This document shows, in pieces, positions 43,021-52,500 of a stretch of 64,000 bases of DNA. The first letter of the stretch is position 1. Every line of letters begins with the position of its first letter. The stretch is from Sipunculus nudus (lineage: Eukaryota; Annelida; Sipuncula; Golfingiida; Sipunculidae). The DNA is taken from positions 14,167,676 to 14,231,675 of the forward strand of contig CM049311.1 of assembly GCA_026874595.1 (NCBI GenBank), given 5' to 3'. The translations under genes and the position numbers were made by a program. The notes below the pieces were generated by a model. It worked only from the letters and a program-made list of their open reading frames with translations. It did no database searches and was not told the origin of the DNA.

Positions 43021-46000
43021 AGGTCAAATGCATTAGATATAAAATATAACCAAAACTTTATTAAATGTAAAAATACAGGAAAATGTTAAACTCAATTAAC
43101 ATTGCAGCTGATACAATCTGTTTAACAAGTTGAACCACAAACTTGTAATATTTTAATAATTATTAAGACACCATCGCAGTATTTACAATAAAGTTATGCA
43201 TTATTTGCTGCTAGTTGCAATTATATATTGGTGAAAGCCGTTCAAAAGTCAGAAGTCCTCCAAGTTTGATCCCTCCTTGGTTGAACCAATCAGTAGGTCA
43301 CAAATTGCTGTCAGTATGGGCATTAATTCAGGTTGACCTAACATTGACGTGGCCTTCAGTTGTTTTCTCATGTCCTGCTGGCCAGCCATACAAATGTCTT
43401 ATTTGGTTACTTTTGCCTGGTTTCTCAAGCCAGAAGTATAAAGTATTCTTTTATTGGCACCTGAAAGAGAGAGTGATTTTGGAAAGAGTTTATTATAAGT
43501 TCTTATGGCAAAACTTTATAACTTGTAGGCTTTTAATTAAATATCATAAGTCAAAGTGGCAAATAGAATTAAAAACAGAGGCACAAAGGAAGTCCAGCAC
43601 AAATAGGTTTTAATTTGCATGCAATAATATTTTATATTTTCAAGGACTATTATAGCTTTTGAAGCTAACACAAAGAGGGTATTCAACTGGAGCAGTTAAT
43701 TAAGTTTAAGAAATATGAATATGCATTTAATGTAAACACCTTTACAACAAATTTTGCCTCGCATTATTGTCTGTAATTAGCTGAAAACTTACAGCACTGT
43801 CTGTAATTACAAAAAAACACCTACCGGTATTTTGTACATTTTATGTAATTATAGACAGAGAAAGTCTGGATTAAAGGAAAGGCGTGCAACATGTGCTTTC
43901 TGTACTTCTGACCTCAGCTGCATGGCTTTGAAGCTTCATTTGTAACTGTTAAACTTGAAAAGTTATTACTTCACCATTAGACAAATACTGGTAAAATCAA
44001 GCATCGCAGAACCTAATTAATTGCCTACCATCCATTAGGCCTGTGAATTGCAAAGGAGTCTTCGATCCTATTTGATTATTATATTGATTTGATTTTTGAT
44101 TCGATTATTGTATACAGTCACAATATTCAGTAAGAGAGATATATTTACTAAAAGTTTTCATCCCATATGACGCTGTAAGATTAAGATTATGATATACCTG
44201 AGAATTTATGTAGACCTGAAGCAGCATCTAAATCTTCTGATCCATTATTGTGCTAACATCTATTGAAGGACATAAGATGACTTTGTTTGTTAAATAACAG
44301 TGCTACTTCATCATGTATGCTGTTTATCTGTTCTGTGTAAGGCCTAGAGACCAAAAAAAATGAATTAAAATGCTGTAATCGAAATTAATCGATTATTTCA
44401 TGCCAAATTCTATTATTGATTAATGACTGGCTTTGTTTAAATTATTCGATGATTCGATTGCTAATTACAGGCCTACCAGCCATATATGTCAGGATATTTC
44501 TTACTGTCTTTAAAATTTAAGGGGTTATCCCTAAAGAATAAGGGGTTGGTGTAGGGGTAGGGTCATCAGGGGTGGGGGTAGGGTCATCAGGTGTAGGAGT
44601 AGGCTCATCAAGGGAGGGGATAGGGTCATCAGGTGTGGGGGTAGGCTCATCATGTGTAGGGGTGGGGGTCATCATGTGTAGGGGTAGGGTCATCAGGGGT
44701 GGGGTAGGGTCATCAGGTGAGGGGATAGGGTCATCAGGTGTAGGGAATAGGGTCATCATGAGAAGGGGTGGGGGTCATCATGTTTAGGGGTAGGGTCATC
44801 AGGGGTAGGGGTAGGGTCATCAGGTGTGGGGGTAGGATCATCAGATGTGGGGTAGGGTCATCAGGTGTAGGGATAGGGTCATCAGGGGAGGGGATAGGGT
44901 CATTAGGTGTGGGGGTAGGGTCATCAGGGGTAGGGGTAGGGTCATCAGTGTAGGAATAGGGTCATCAGGGGTAGGGGTATGGTCATCAGGTGTAGGGGTA
45001 GGGTCATCAGGGATAGGGGTAGGGTCATTAGGGGTAGGGGAAGGGTCATCAGGGGTAGGGGTGGGGTATCAGGTGTAGGTGTAGGGTCATCAGGGGTAGG
45101 GGTAGGGTCATCAGGGGTAGGGGTAGGGTCATTAGGGGTAGGGGTAGCCATGAGGGGTAGGGGTGGGGGTCATCATGTGTAGGGGTAGGGTCATCAGGGG
45201 TGGGGTAGGGTCATCATGTGTAGGGGATAGGGTCATCAGGTGTAGGGAATAGGGTCATCATGTGTAGGGGTGGGGGTCATCATGTTTAGGGGTAGGGTCA
45301 TCAGGGATGGGGTAGGGTCATCAGGTGAGGGGATAGGGTCATCAGGTGTAGGGAATAGGGTCATCATGTGAAGGGGTGGGGGTCATCATGTTTAGGGGTA
45401 GGGTCATCAGGGGTAGGGGTAGGGTCATCAGGTGTGGGGGTAGGATCATCTGATGTGGGGTAGGGTCATCAGGTATAGGGATAGGGTAATCAGGGGAGGG
45501 GATAGGGTCATTAGGTGTGGGGGTAGGGTCATCAGGGGTAGGGGTAGGGTCATCAGTGTAGGAATAGGGTCATCAGGGGTAGGGGTAGGGTAATCAGGGG
45601 TAGGGGTGGGGTCACCGGGGGTAGGGGTAGGGTCATCGGGGGTAGGGGTAGGGTCATCAGGTGTAGGAGTAGGGTCATCAGGGGTAGGGGAAGGGTCATC
45701 AGGTGTAGGGGTGGGGGTCATCATGTGAAGGGGTAGGGTCATCAGGGGTACGGGTAGGGTCATCAGGTGTGGGGGTAGGATCATCAGATGTGGGGTAGGG
45801 TCATCAGGTGTAGGGGTAGGGTCATCAGGTGTAGGGGTAGGGTCATCAGGTGTGGGGGTAGGGTCATCAGGGGTAGGGGTAGGGTCATCAGGGGTAGGGG
45901 TAGGATCATCAGATGTGGGGTAGGGTCATCAGGTGTAGGGATAGGGTCATCAGGGGTAGGGGTACGGTCATCAGGGGTAGGGGTAGGGCCATCAGGTGTA

Positions 46001-49000
46001 GGGTGGGGTCATCAGGGGTAGGGGTAGGGTCATCAGGGGTAGGGGTAGGGTCATCAGGGGTAGGGGTATGGTCATCAGGTGTGGGGTAGGATCATCAGAT
46101 GTGGGGTAGGGTCATCAGATGTAGGGATAGGGTCATCAGGGGTAGGGGTAGGGTCATCAGGTATAGGGGTAGGGTCATCAGGGGTAGGGGTAGGGTCATT
46201 AGGGGTAGGGGTAGGGTCATCAGGGGTTCGGTATCAGGTGTAGGGGTAGGGTCATCAGGTGTAGGGGTAGGGTTATCAGGTGTAGGGGTAGGGTCATCAG
46301 GGGTTGGGTCATCAGGTGTAGGGGTGCGGGTCATCATGTGTAGGGGTAGGGTCATCAGGGGTAGGGGTAGGGTCATCAGGTGTGGGGGTAGGATCATCAG
46401 ATGTGGGGTAGGGTCATCAGGTGTAGGGGTAGGGTCATCGGGTGTAGGGGTAGGGTCATCAGGTGTGGGGGTAGGGTCATCAGGGGTAGGGGTAGGGTCA
46501 TCAGGGGTAGGGGTAGGATCATCAGATGTGGGGTAGGGTCATCAGGTGTAGGGATAGGGTCATCAGGGGTAGGGGTACGGTCATCAGGGGTAGGGGTAGG
46601 GTCATCAGGTGTAGGGGTGGGGTCATCGGGGGTAGGGGTAGGGTCATCAGGGGTAGGGGTAGGGTCATCAGGGGAAGGGGTATGGTCATCAGGTGTGGGG
46701 TAGGATCATCAGATGTGGGGTAGGGTCATCAGATGTAGGGATAGGGTCATCAGGGGTAGGGGTAGGGTCATCAGGGGTAGGGGTAGGGTCATTAGGGATA
46801 GGGGTAGGGTCATCAGGTATGGGGGTAGGATCATCAGATGTGGGGGTAGGGCCATCAGGTGTAGGGGTAGGGTCATCAGGGGGTAGGGGTAGGGTCATTA
46901 GGGGTAGGGGTAGGGTCATCAGGTCTGAGGGTAGGATCATCAGATGTGGGGGTAGGGCCATCAGGTGTAGGGGTAGGGTCATCAGGGGTAGGGGTAGGAT
47001 CATCAGGGGTAGGGGTGGGGTCACCGGGGGTAGGGGTAGGATCATCAGGGGTAGGGGTAGGGTCATCAGCTGTAGGGGTAGGGTCATCAGGGGTAGGGGT
47101 AGGGGTAGGGTCATCAGGGGTAGGGGAAGGGTCATCAGGGGTAGGGGTAGGGTCATCAGGGGTAGGTTTCGGGTCATCAGGTGTAGAAGTAGGGTGATCA
47201 GGTGTAGGGGTAGGATCATTAGATCCTAAAATCCCAAAACTGGTGAAAAAAGGCTGAACCTACATGATTTGGTCTGCATCTTTTAAAAAATAAGTGACTT
47301 CTGAATAATTTTACCCCCATGTGTAAACAGCCCAAAATTTAACCTATTTATATCATTGTATCCCCAGACAAAGACAGTATATTTTATACCCTATACATTT
47401 TGAATACTGCGTCTCTTTCCTTAAAATTTGACACAAGAATTTCCATCAGTGCCTATTTTAGAACGGGGTATGCCTTAACTGTCCGGGGATAGTATGGCAT
47501 ATCTGATGCTACAAAATGTTTAGTTCTTATTATGTGGTTTATTCATCCTCAATCAAAAATAAATGTTACCTCAGGAAATGGCCATAAAGCTTACCATATA
47601 AAAAGTTCAGAGAATGGATCAACTTGCTCAATGGATAAAGTTGTTGTTGGTCATTTTAAGTTATTATGGGATTATATAATCAATAGAAAGATATTATATT
47701 ATACATATTATATTTTTGCATTATATGTTAAGTTATTTTATATTATGTTATGTTAAATTATATTATATTATACTGGTAATATTATGTCATTGCTTCTGGA
47801 ACCTCTGATCATCTGTTAATATGAATTATTAGTTCATGTCAGTTAAAGATCAAGGTTCATGCGAGACCTATGCTTCATTTTAGGCATGAATTCATCCTAA
47901 TAACAACCCCATGGTACACTGGTCAGTCTCTTATTGATTAACTTGGGTCTGGTTCAGTTATGGGGAGTTACCTAGGGAAATGGAGCTTACAACGAATGAC
48001 CTTGGTTCCATGACCTTGACCTGATTTCAAACTTTCATTACAGCACCATACAATGTTGGGTTGCAAACGGACACCATGTGTGATTACTTAATCAGCAGCA
48101 CAACCAACCTGCCGTCAGGGACTGTATTGTCCCCGACGTACCCGGGTCAATATCCCGATGGCCTCTCCTGTACATACAAACTCTGGGCCAGTCCTGGACA
48201 GAGGATCAAGGTCACCTTCAATGACCTTGATATACACAGTGGTGGAGATTAGTAAGTAGATAACTACATCAAATTTTCAAATATTTTCAGTAAAACATTT
48301 TGTCATCTTTTCGGTAATGTACGTGGATCAAATTATTGATAAAATAAGGAGAGAAGTATGCTCCTTTTTAAAATGAACAATAATTCATCAATTTTTTGCA
48401 AAGAAGATATGGGTAGTATAGTAGAGATTAGAAAATACATAAATATTAAGTTCATAAATATTAAGTAGTTCACAAAATGATTTTATTTATTCTCATGAAA
48501 TGTCCAAATTGTATATTAACTTAGTGTGTAAAAATAATCCTTTTTCATATTATTGCAGAATAATCTCTTACTGTATTTGCAGTAATATTCCTTTAAAAAT
48601 GTTCAAGCAATACTCCGACAAGTTGACAAATATTATTCTTTATTCTTCATTTATATGATTTTGGAAAAAAACTATTTCTTATTTTATCAGTTGTATTCTT
48701 CCTTTAGAGATTTAAAGTATTGAGAGCAAAGAGGCAAATAAGTTTGTCCAGATTATTGTAATAAATAGATCTTTTTTTTTCAGTTAAGCTCATTTCTTTG
48801 CATGGAAGACTTGCAGTGGTTTTGACAGAATGATCATTCTTAGTGATATATGTAGTATTAAAGTAAATGAGAGTAGATCTATTCATCATAGGGTTTCTGT
48901 TATATCATGTTGTATACTCTGCAGTTTTCTTGTTTTGTCTGTCAAGATGCTGTAAAACAAATAGCCCATGTATGATCCTATCTTTGAAAATATATATTGG

Positions 49001-49518
49001 AAAATAAAAATAGAAATGGTCTTTCATATTTTTCTTCTTGTAACCTAGTTCATGTAATTCTTTGTTATTTGAACCTTAGCTTTCAGTGTGATATACATTT
49101 AATATCTACAAACTGTAAGCATTTTAACAGAATGCTTTATGTATAAAAAAAATGTGTATAGAGTGTCCTGAAAATGAGATACCATTACTTAAGCAGTTCT
49201 TTGTCTACTGAAGAAATGAACTTTCATCTTTTTAAACTAGAATAAAATTCTGTTTCAGTTGTCCATTTGATTCTTTGACCGTTTATGATGGGAAAGACAA
49301 CAAAGCTCCAGTGATTGGTAATTACTGTGGTCGCCATAAACACCAGTCTATATTTTCCACCCACAATGCACTGTTCATGGAGTTCATAACACGCAGTGGC
49401 AGGCCGGAACCTACCAAGGCCCCATATGTGACATATTCTGAAATATTACAAGACATGAAAGTCAAACGACAAGGATTTAATATGACTTACACATTCAGCT
49501 CAGATCTTGTTGACCTTT
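20051..49518 (+). CDS. Partial CUB-domain gene, SOL-1-like (4 exons, two CUB domains)
   Basis: Exons 20051-20228, 42334-42548, 48044-48251 and 49259-49518 join in one open frame (286 complete codons) with AG acceptors and GT donors and matching phases at every junction. The product has two CUB domains, extracellular beta-sandwich modules that mediate protein-protein contacts. CUB1 begins CDVTISS, carries [14 protein letters not shown] and ends [12 protein letters not shown]2 begins CDYLISS, carries [25 protein letters not shown] and NYCG, and ends [10 protein letters not shown]. Each has the four expected cysteines. N-glycosylation sequons are NKT in CUB1 and NMT in CUB2. The tandem CUB layout and the proline-rich insert before the last CUB2 strands recall SOL-1-like glutamate-receptor auxiliary proteins; NETO-like or other CUB proteins are alternatives. 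The first exon begins with one codon base missing and the last ends with one base of a codon, so both ends are incomplete. No signal peptide, membrane segment or polyadenylation site was found. Confidence 0.88.
21240..21706. repeat. 29-bp minisatellite, about 15 copies
   Basis: The unit reads GGGTCACTTGTAATTACTGT followed by ACAGGTCAT; for example consecutive copies start at 21363 and 21392. Copies differ by single substitutions and small indels. The period is not a multiple of three, so any long frame across it would be accidental. Confidence 0.92.
22685..22726. repeat. 42-bp near-perfect palindrome, four GTCTAGAC
   Basis: Two 21-base arms meet at 22705/22706, the inner 11 bases of each arm pair perfectly, and only two arm positions mismatch. 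The motif GTCTAGAC occurs four times. It lies between the unique head part and the tandem core of the element at 21916-24014. Confidence 0.9.
22880..23800. repeat. 278-bp tandem repeat, about 3.3 copies
   Basis: Units recur at about 278-bp steps (equivalent points near 22909, 23187, 23466 and 23745). Each has TGACTTATCCACCTGAA, TTTTGCATGTGTATA, CATCCTGGACAGCTTTCTTG and GGCGCCACCT. Within one unit the phrase TTTTGCATGTGTATA occurs twice, so the unit itself seems to come from an older half-length duplication. Confidence 0.85.
26528..26558. repeat. (TA)n microsatellite
   Basis: About 31 bases of alternating TA, directly abutting the tRNA-like inverted-repeat element to the right. Confidence 0.95.
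26559..26787 (+). mobile_element. tRNA-like element bounded by an 11-bp inverted repeat
   Basis: Left end TTGTGGAGCAT (26559-26569) and right end ATGCTCCACAA (26777-26787) are perfect inverted repeats. Just inside the left end is a tRNA-like head: TTGCATAATGGTTAGG resembling an A box and GGTTCACATTCC resembling a B box, 30-odd bases apart. It could be a tRNA-derived SINE with a self-complementary body or a MITE that captured a tRNA-like head. No A-rich tail or clear target duplication was seen. Confidence 0.45.
27605..27685. repeat. (TA)n microsatellite
   Basis: About 68 bases of pure alternating TA, one interruption, then a few more units. Open frames of alternating Tyr and Ile across it are artefacts. 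Confidence 0.95.
28919..29115. repeat. 45-bp minisatellite, about 4-5 copies
   Basis: GTTCTTGAAGGATATGTACA recurs at 28932, 28977, 29021, 29066 and (shortened) 29106, joined by CATAGTGCAGTGTC-like spacers. Confidence 0.9.
29310..29490. repeat. 50-bp minisatellite related to the 45-bp array
   Basis: GTTCTTGAAGGATA with a CATTTTCATCA spacer recurs at 29321, 29371 and 29420, with a diverged copy near 29467. The shared GTTCTTGAAGGATA core shows common ancestry with 28919-29115; about 200 bp with scattered degenerate copies lies between. Confidence 0.85.
33050..33392 (+). mobile_element. Possible short element with hairpin and CCTTGTTTT 3' end
   Basis: The right end is GCACCCTTGTGGTGCCCTTG followed by TTTTC: a 5-bp stem (GCACC/GGTGC) directly before CCTTGTTTT, like the ends at 24010 and, on the minus strand, 58848. 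The body has AAGGTCACAGGCC and AAAGGTCAGAAGTCAC, typical bivalve repeat vocabulary. The left border is uncertain. Confidence 0.4.
34880..35345. repeat. 20-bp minisatellite, about 22 copies
   Basis: The unit is GGCCTGGATGGTCAAGTAAA with GGGCCTGGGTGGTCAAGTAG variants. Sharp homogeneous blocks (35150-35230 and 35290-35330) are separated by a repeated variant containing CCTTGATGATAAAAAAGAG at about 35120 and 35260, evidence of a recent internal block duplication of about 140 bp. Confidence 0.92.
35346..35520 (+). mobile_element. Possible SINE remnant with B-box-like sequence
   Basis: GGGGTTCAGTCCCC at about 35388 resembles a tRNA B box. It is followed by a less AT-rich body (GTCCAAGGTTCCAGG, TTTCTTCTACCCC) and an AT-rich tail running into TA repeats. 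A convincing A box was not found, so the SINE call is weak. Confidence 0.33.
35547..35688. repeat. Compound TA-rich microsatellite
   Basis: Mostly alternating TA with interruptions (TTTATA, AAGTATA, GATATAAATATG), ending with about 50 bases of pure TA. Both strands stay open but encode only Tyr/Ile runs. Confidence 0.93.
35689..37927. other. Non-coding stretch within intron 1
   Basis: No supported gene or repeat. A short frame near 36160 reads GFHYPNYP, reminiscent of a CUB motif, but lacks cysteines and splice sites. Confidence 0.5.
37928..38100. repeat. Degenerate GGGGGTCC-containing repeat
   Basis: The phrases AAAAGGGGGTCCAG (37953), GGGGAGGGGTCCAG (38023) and AAAAAGGGGGTCCAG (38080) recur about 60-70 bp apart after GGGGCAGAGCCAGGATTTAG. 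It looks like a dispersed repeat fragment; class unknown. Confidence 0.4.
38822..39380. repeat. Degenerate minisatellite of about 41 bp
   Basis: TTGTAAGTCACATTGCAAT recurs at 38822 and 38863 and as TTGCAAGTCACATTTCA at 38904; further diverged AAGTCACATTT phrases continue to about 39380. Periodicity decays from left to right. Confidence 0.65.
39442..40025. repeat. 125-bp tandem repeat, about 4.5 copies
   Basis: GAAACATTGAGAATCAA starts units at 39442, 39580, 39705, 39830 and 39949 (steps 138, 125, 125, 119). Units share GAGATATCAGCATGG, AATCTGGATCCTTATCTG and CCAGATCCAGAAAG. Confidence 0.9.
40370..40508 (-). CDS. Uncertain minus-strand exon with NPAY motif
   Basis: On the minus strand a frame reads [20 protein letters not shown], then [19 protein letters not shown], and stops at an excellent donor CACAACA/GTAAGT (exon side ends at 40370). 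It may start at the ATG at 40508 or at an acceptor TGTCTAG ending at 40501. NPAY resembles NPXY sorting signals of receptor tails. The polypyrimidine tract is poor, and an overlapping frame is also open. It lies inside intron 1 of the CUB gene in antisense. I do not recognise the product; it could be chance. Confidence 0.25.
42334..42548 (+). CDS. Exon B: second half of CUB1
   Basis: Acceptor TTGTTGCAG ends at 42333 and donor GTAAGT begins at 42549. The first base completes the Arg codon opened in exon A. The next codon is the third CUB cysteine (CLHDYVDVY), followed by RYCGED with the fourth cysteine and the closing strands [21 protein letters not shown]. It ends one base into a codon (phase 1). 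The minus strand is also open here (about 92 residues) but has no splice logic and does not resemble a domain. Confidence 0.9.
42980..43018. repeat. (CT)n microsatellite
   Basis: About 39 bases of pure CT in intron 2 (plus-strand pyrimidine tract), preceded by a short CTCTCTGAGA variant. Confidence 0.95.
44037..44474. mobile_element. MITE-like element with AGGCCTGT termini
   Basis: The left end AGGCCTGTGAATTGCAA and the right end GCTAATTACAGGCCT are imperfect inverted repeats. The interior has several ATCGATTAT/ATTCGATTATTG-type segments and no coding capacity. It ends 48 bp before the 21-bp minisatellite. A target duplication was not identified. Confidence 0.5.
44522..47218. repeat. 21-bp G-rich minisatellite, about 2.7 kb
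   Basis: The consensus is GGGGTAGGGTCATCAGGGGT plus A (21 bp), about 125 copies. Variants GGTGTAG, GGGATAG, TCATCATGTG and GATGTGGGG define a higher-order pattern: a distinctive GATCATCAGATGTGGGGTAG block and its neighbours recur about 611-617 bp apart (44826/45437, 45788/46401, 45914/46527, 46099/46716). Because 21 is seven codons and the unit lacks stops, several frames on both strands stay open (GVGVGSS-type and TPTPDDP-type). No start, splice or domain support makes them genes. The plus strand has runs GGGG-TA-GGG, suitable for G-quadruplexes. Confidence 0.95.
47690..47772. repeat. TTATATTA low-complexity tract
   Basis: Imperfect TTATATTA/TTATGTTA repetition of roughly 5-10-bp units within intron 2, just after the G-rich minisatellite. 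Confidence 0.7.
48044..48251 (+). CDS. Exon C: linker and first half of CUB2
   Basis: Acceptor CATTACAG ends at 48043 and donor GTAAGT begins at 48252. The first two bases complete a Ser codon started in exon B. A short linker ([13 protein letters not shown]) is followed by CUB2: [21 protein letters not shown], then [18 protein letters not shown]. It ends two bases into a Tyr codon, just before the third cysteine, the same position and phase as the intron in CUB1. An in-frame stop directly after the exon (TAG spanning the donor) is removed by splicing. Confidence 0.9.
48252..49258 (+). other. Intron 3, 1.0 kb, inside CUB2
   Basis: Bounded by GTAAGT at 48252 and TTTCAG at 49258, phase 2, at the same domain position as intron 1. 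AT-rich with no repeat or gene seen. Confidence 0.88.
49259..49518 (+). CDS. Exon D: second half of CUB2 with insert
   Basis: Acceptor CTGTTTCAG ends at 49258 and donor GTGAGT begins at 49519. The first base completes Tyr, then [11 protein letters not shown] (third cysteine and the Asp usual in calcium-binding CUBs) and NYCGRH (fourth cysteine). After FMEFITRSG comes a proline- and charge-rich insert of about 25 residues, [20 protein letters not shown], before [15 protein letters not shown]. The insert is longer than the usual CUB loop at this place. The exon ends at phase 1, so another exon should follow; none could be recognised up to 64000. Confidence 0.88.
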
Positions 49519-52500
49519 GTGAGTATTATTTTTGTTTTTTTATATCAATTTCCAAAATTAATGTTTCTAACACTTAAAGATAATCAGTTTTGTGTTAAAG
49601 TTGAGAAACAGTTGATTCTTTGTGAGAGTGAATTGTGTGTTTGTACATTTTACTTTGAAGGATGTTGAAGCAAACTTGAATTGTGATGTGTAATTTTAGA
49701 TGCTGTCAGTCATGTGTTGACCTTGGCATTTACAAAAAAAAAACGTTTCAGTGGTAGTCTGCTCTAATTTAAAAAGAAATTTGGAGGGATCACAATTACA
49801 ATAATTACAGTACTTTTACCTTCATTGTATAAGCTATTTTATTTAAGATAAGCCAGATTAGTCTTGAACCAGCTCTTTTTCATTAGCATATAACATTAGT
49901 CAGTTTAGCACAAAATATATACACATGATGCACAAAAAAAAGAAACATGCTACTCAAGAGGTACAAATCAGATAACTGTAAAGAATATGCTTACCTATAA
50001 TTAATGAATTTGGGATTATAAGAGATAGCATGGGTAAAAAATAATGGAATAGTTCAAAGATAGGCACAATGTTTGTACATTCCACATTCCTCAGAAGGTG
50101 CTAATACAATAAGATTAAAGATTTAGGAAATACCATAAAAATAGATAAGGGAATGCTAAGATTTTGGATTCTGAAGGATTTTACATTTTGATTTAAATTT
50201 GCTACTTTGGGTTCAAGCTCACCATTAAATTAGCTAATTAGTGTTCACCTGTAGAAGTTAATCATATATTGGGGAACCAGAGTTCTTATGTTGACAAGTT
50301 GTGGATTGTCTTAGAAAAAACTGTTTTCTTTAAGTGTATACCCTACAGTTGCATATTATTACTCTTTAAATATCTATCCACCAGTGAGTGGTCAAGTCTA
50401 AACTAAAAAATATGTAATAAAACATAGTTTTCAGTATCCAAATATTGAACCAATCTGACATAGATAACTAACATTTCTCTAGTTAAAAAAAGGTTTATAT
50501 ATATTCAGGTTTTGGCAGGAATCCTTATATAGTGAATCAGGCCTAAGTCTATCACAAATAAATAACACTCACAGCATAAATTGATCAGCTCTTGAAGAAA
50601 AATCTCTGATTGGAGCTCATTATTCAAATCATTATTCATCAACAAAACAGAACTCCTTTGTAACCATAGTTTAATTAAGAAACAGGAAGTCCTTACATTA
50701 TAAAATGGCACCATGAATTTTCACAGAATAATGGGCCACTCTTTGGTCACTGAAAGATCACTAAGAAAACATGGCATAACTAATGCTGAACCACCTTCAG
50801 CATCTCCTCACTCACAGTACTCCTGTTAGCTTCAGGAAGACATATCTTGGATTTGGCTAATACTGCACTATTTGTGTGACATTTTCTCTGTATTCTTACT
50901 TAGTATCTATGCACCAGTTTTGATTAATCTCGTTTGTGCATGATCATAGGTCAAAGGTCATGATTTTCCATGGATATTGCATGATATAATAAGATCAATA
51001 TACTTTTGGTTCTTTTTTATTCATGACTTTTGAAGAAGAAAAAAATGAACAAAAATACAGAATCATTTCTTAAGTTCTGATACCATTACAAATGGATGAG
51101 ATGTTTAGGAGATGTTTAAAAACTGTGAATGTTGACATAGTAAAAATAGCATAGAGACTGATCATTACAGACAGGATGTTACTCTCATCATATGACATGA
51201 AAATTAGTTACATGTCTCTGAAAATTACATTTTCTCTTTGTCTTCTCTTATTTTCCTTGAGACTTCATCTGTCTTATACACACCCAAATCTCTCCACCAG
51301 ATGGCATTGACAAAGAAAAAACAGAGTAACTGACAACTTTATTTGGTGAAATTGTATATATATATGTGTACATATATACAAATAATCATGGATGAATGAA
51401 TACAACAACTAAATGAATGCTGGAGGAAAAAATGATGAAGTTAGTGAATATAGGAATGGTGAGGAAAGAAAGATTTATCAATATAGGTGCACAGAGAATC
51501 AAAGAACAAAGAAATAAAAAATGAGCAAAAAGAATATAATATAAAAATAATATAATATACTCTAACATAATAATTCAATTTTAATATAATAAAGAATAAG
51601 TAATAGAGAATATGTAGGTTCTTGCATTAATAAAGCTAAAGGATGAAAGAAAAGTAAGAGAAGAACAAAGGACAAAAATTGATAAAAAATAAAAACCTCA
51701 GAAAGGAGAGAACAAAGTTTCCACTACTGTATGAAAAAGATCATTAATATATGGCCTAGCTCTTAAAAAAATGACTTTGACTTGTTTCAAATAAATCTGA
51801 CAAACTTAAGTATTTTATGGAATATACAAATGTGCCTCGAAAGTGCCCCAGAGATAACCCTTTAGAGATACTTGGATATATCATCACAACAAAGTGAGCA
51901 AGCTTTGGCAAGTATGACTTAAGATTATTATTCCTGAGAGGTGCAAGAGACAGAGTACCAAGGACAAAAAGTAAATCAGGACATTTCAGGTCAAATCTTG
52001 AATTGCCTGATTTCCTGGTCGGGAGGTCTGACTAATGGTAGTTATCCCAGAATAATGGTGAATGTGCCATAATAAAGAAGAACACGGTCCTGTAATGGTG
52101 GATGTACTATAATAAAGAAGAATGTGGTCCTGTACCTTCGTCACTGCCTTCCCATGATGCCTTGCAGCAAAACATACAGGGTTCTTGACATTGTCATCTT
52201 TAAAAACAAAACAAAACAGTACCTCTAAATCTATTTCCTGAAAATCCCAGCTTAGTCCGGGGGGATCCAAAATTTGTATACAGTATATACATAACTGGGT
52301 AATTTTTAGCTCATCTGGACATAGTTTTAATGTGCTAATGACATGATGAATTAGCTACACAGAATTTGAAATTCATTTATTTATGCAAATTTATGTAAAT
52401 GTTTTCCAAATCTAATAAAATTGCTTCTTCTTCATCTTCTACTGTTGACCAATTTTGATACTGCTTATTTCATCAGAAAGGGCTAGGTGTTGCCTTTTAA

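Larger units (their letters stand above)
42549..48043 (+). other. Intron 2, 5.5 kb, between CUB1 and CUB2
   Basis: Bounded by GTAAGT and CATTACAG, phase 1. About half is the 21-bp minisatellite at 44522-47218. The 42549-42979 and 43019-44036 parts show no supported feature. Confidence 0.85.

Noticed and set aside
43215-43613. Plus-strand 132-residue frame in intron 2
   Set aside because: No domain, no start context and no splice sites consistent with neighbouring exons.
46693-47229. Open frames of about 178 residues on both strands
   Set aside because: Direct consequence of the 21-bp repeat without stops; no complexity or start/splice support.
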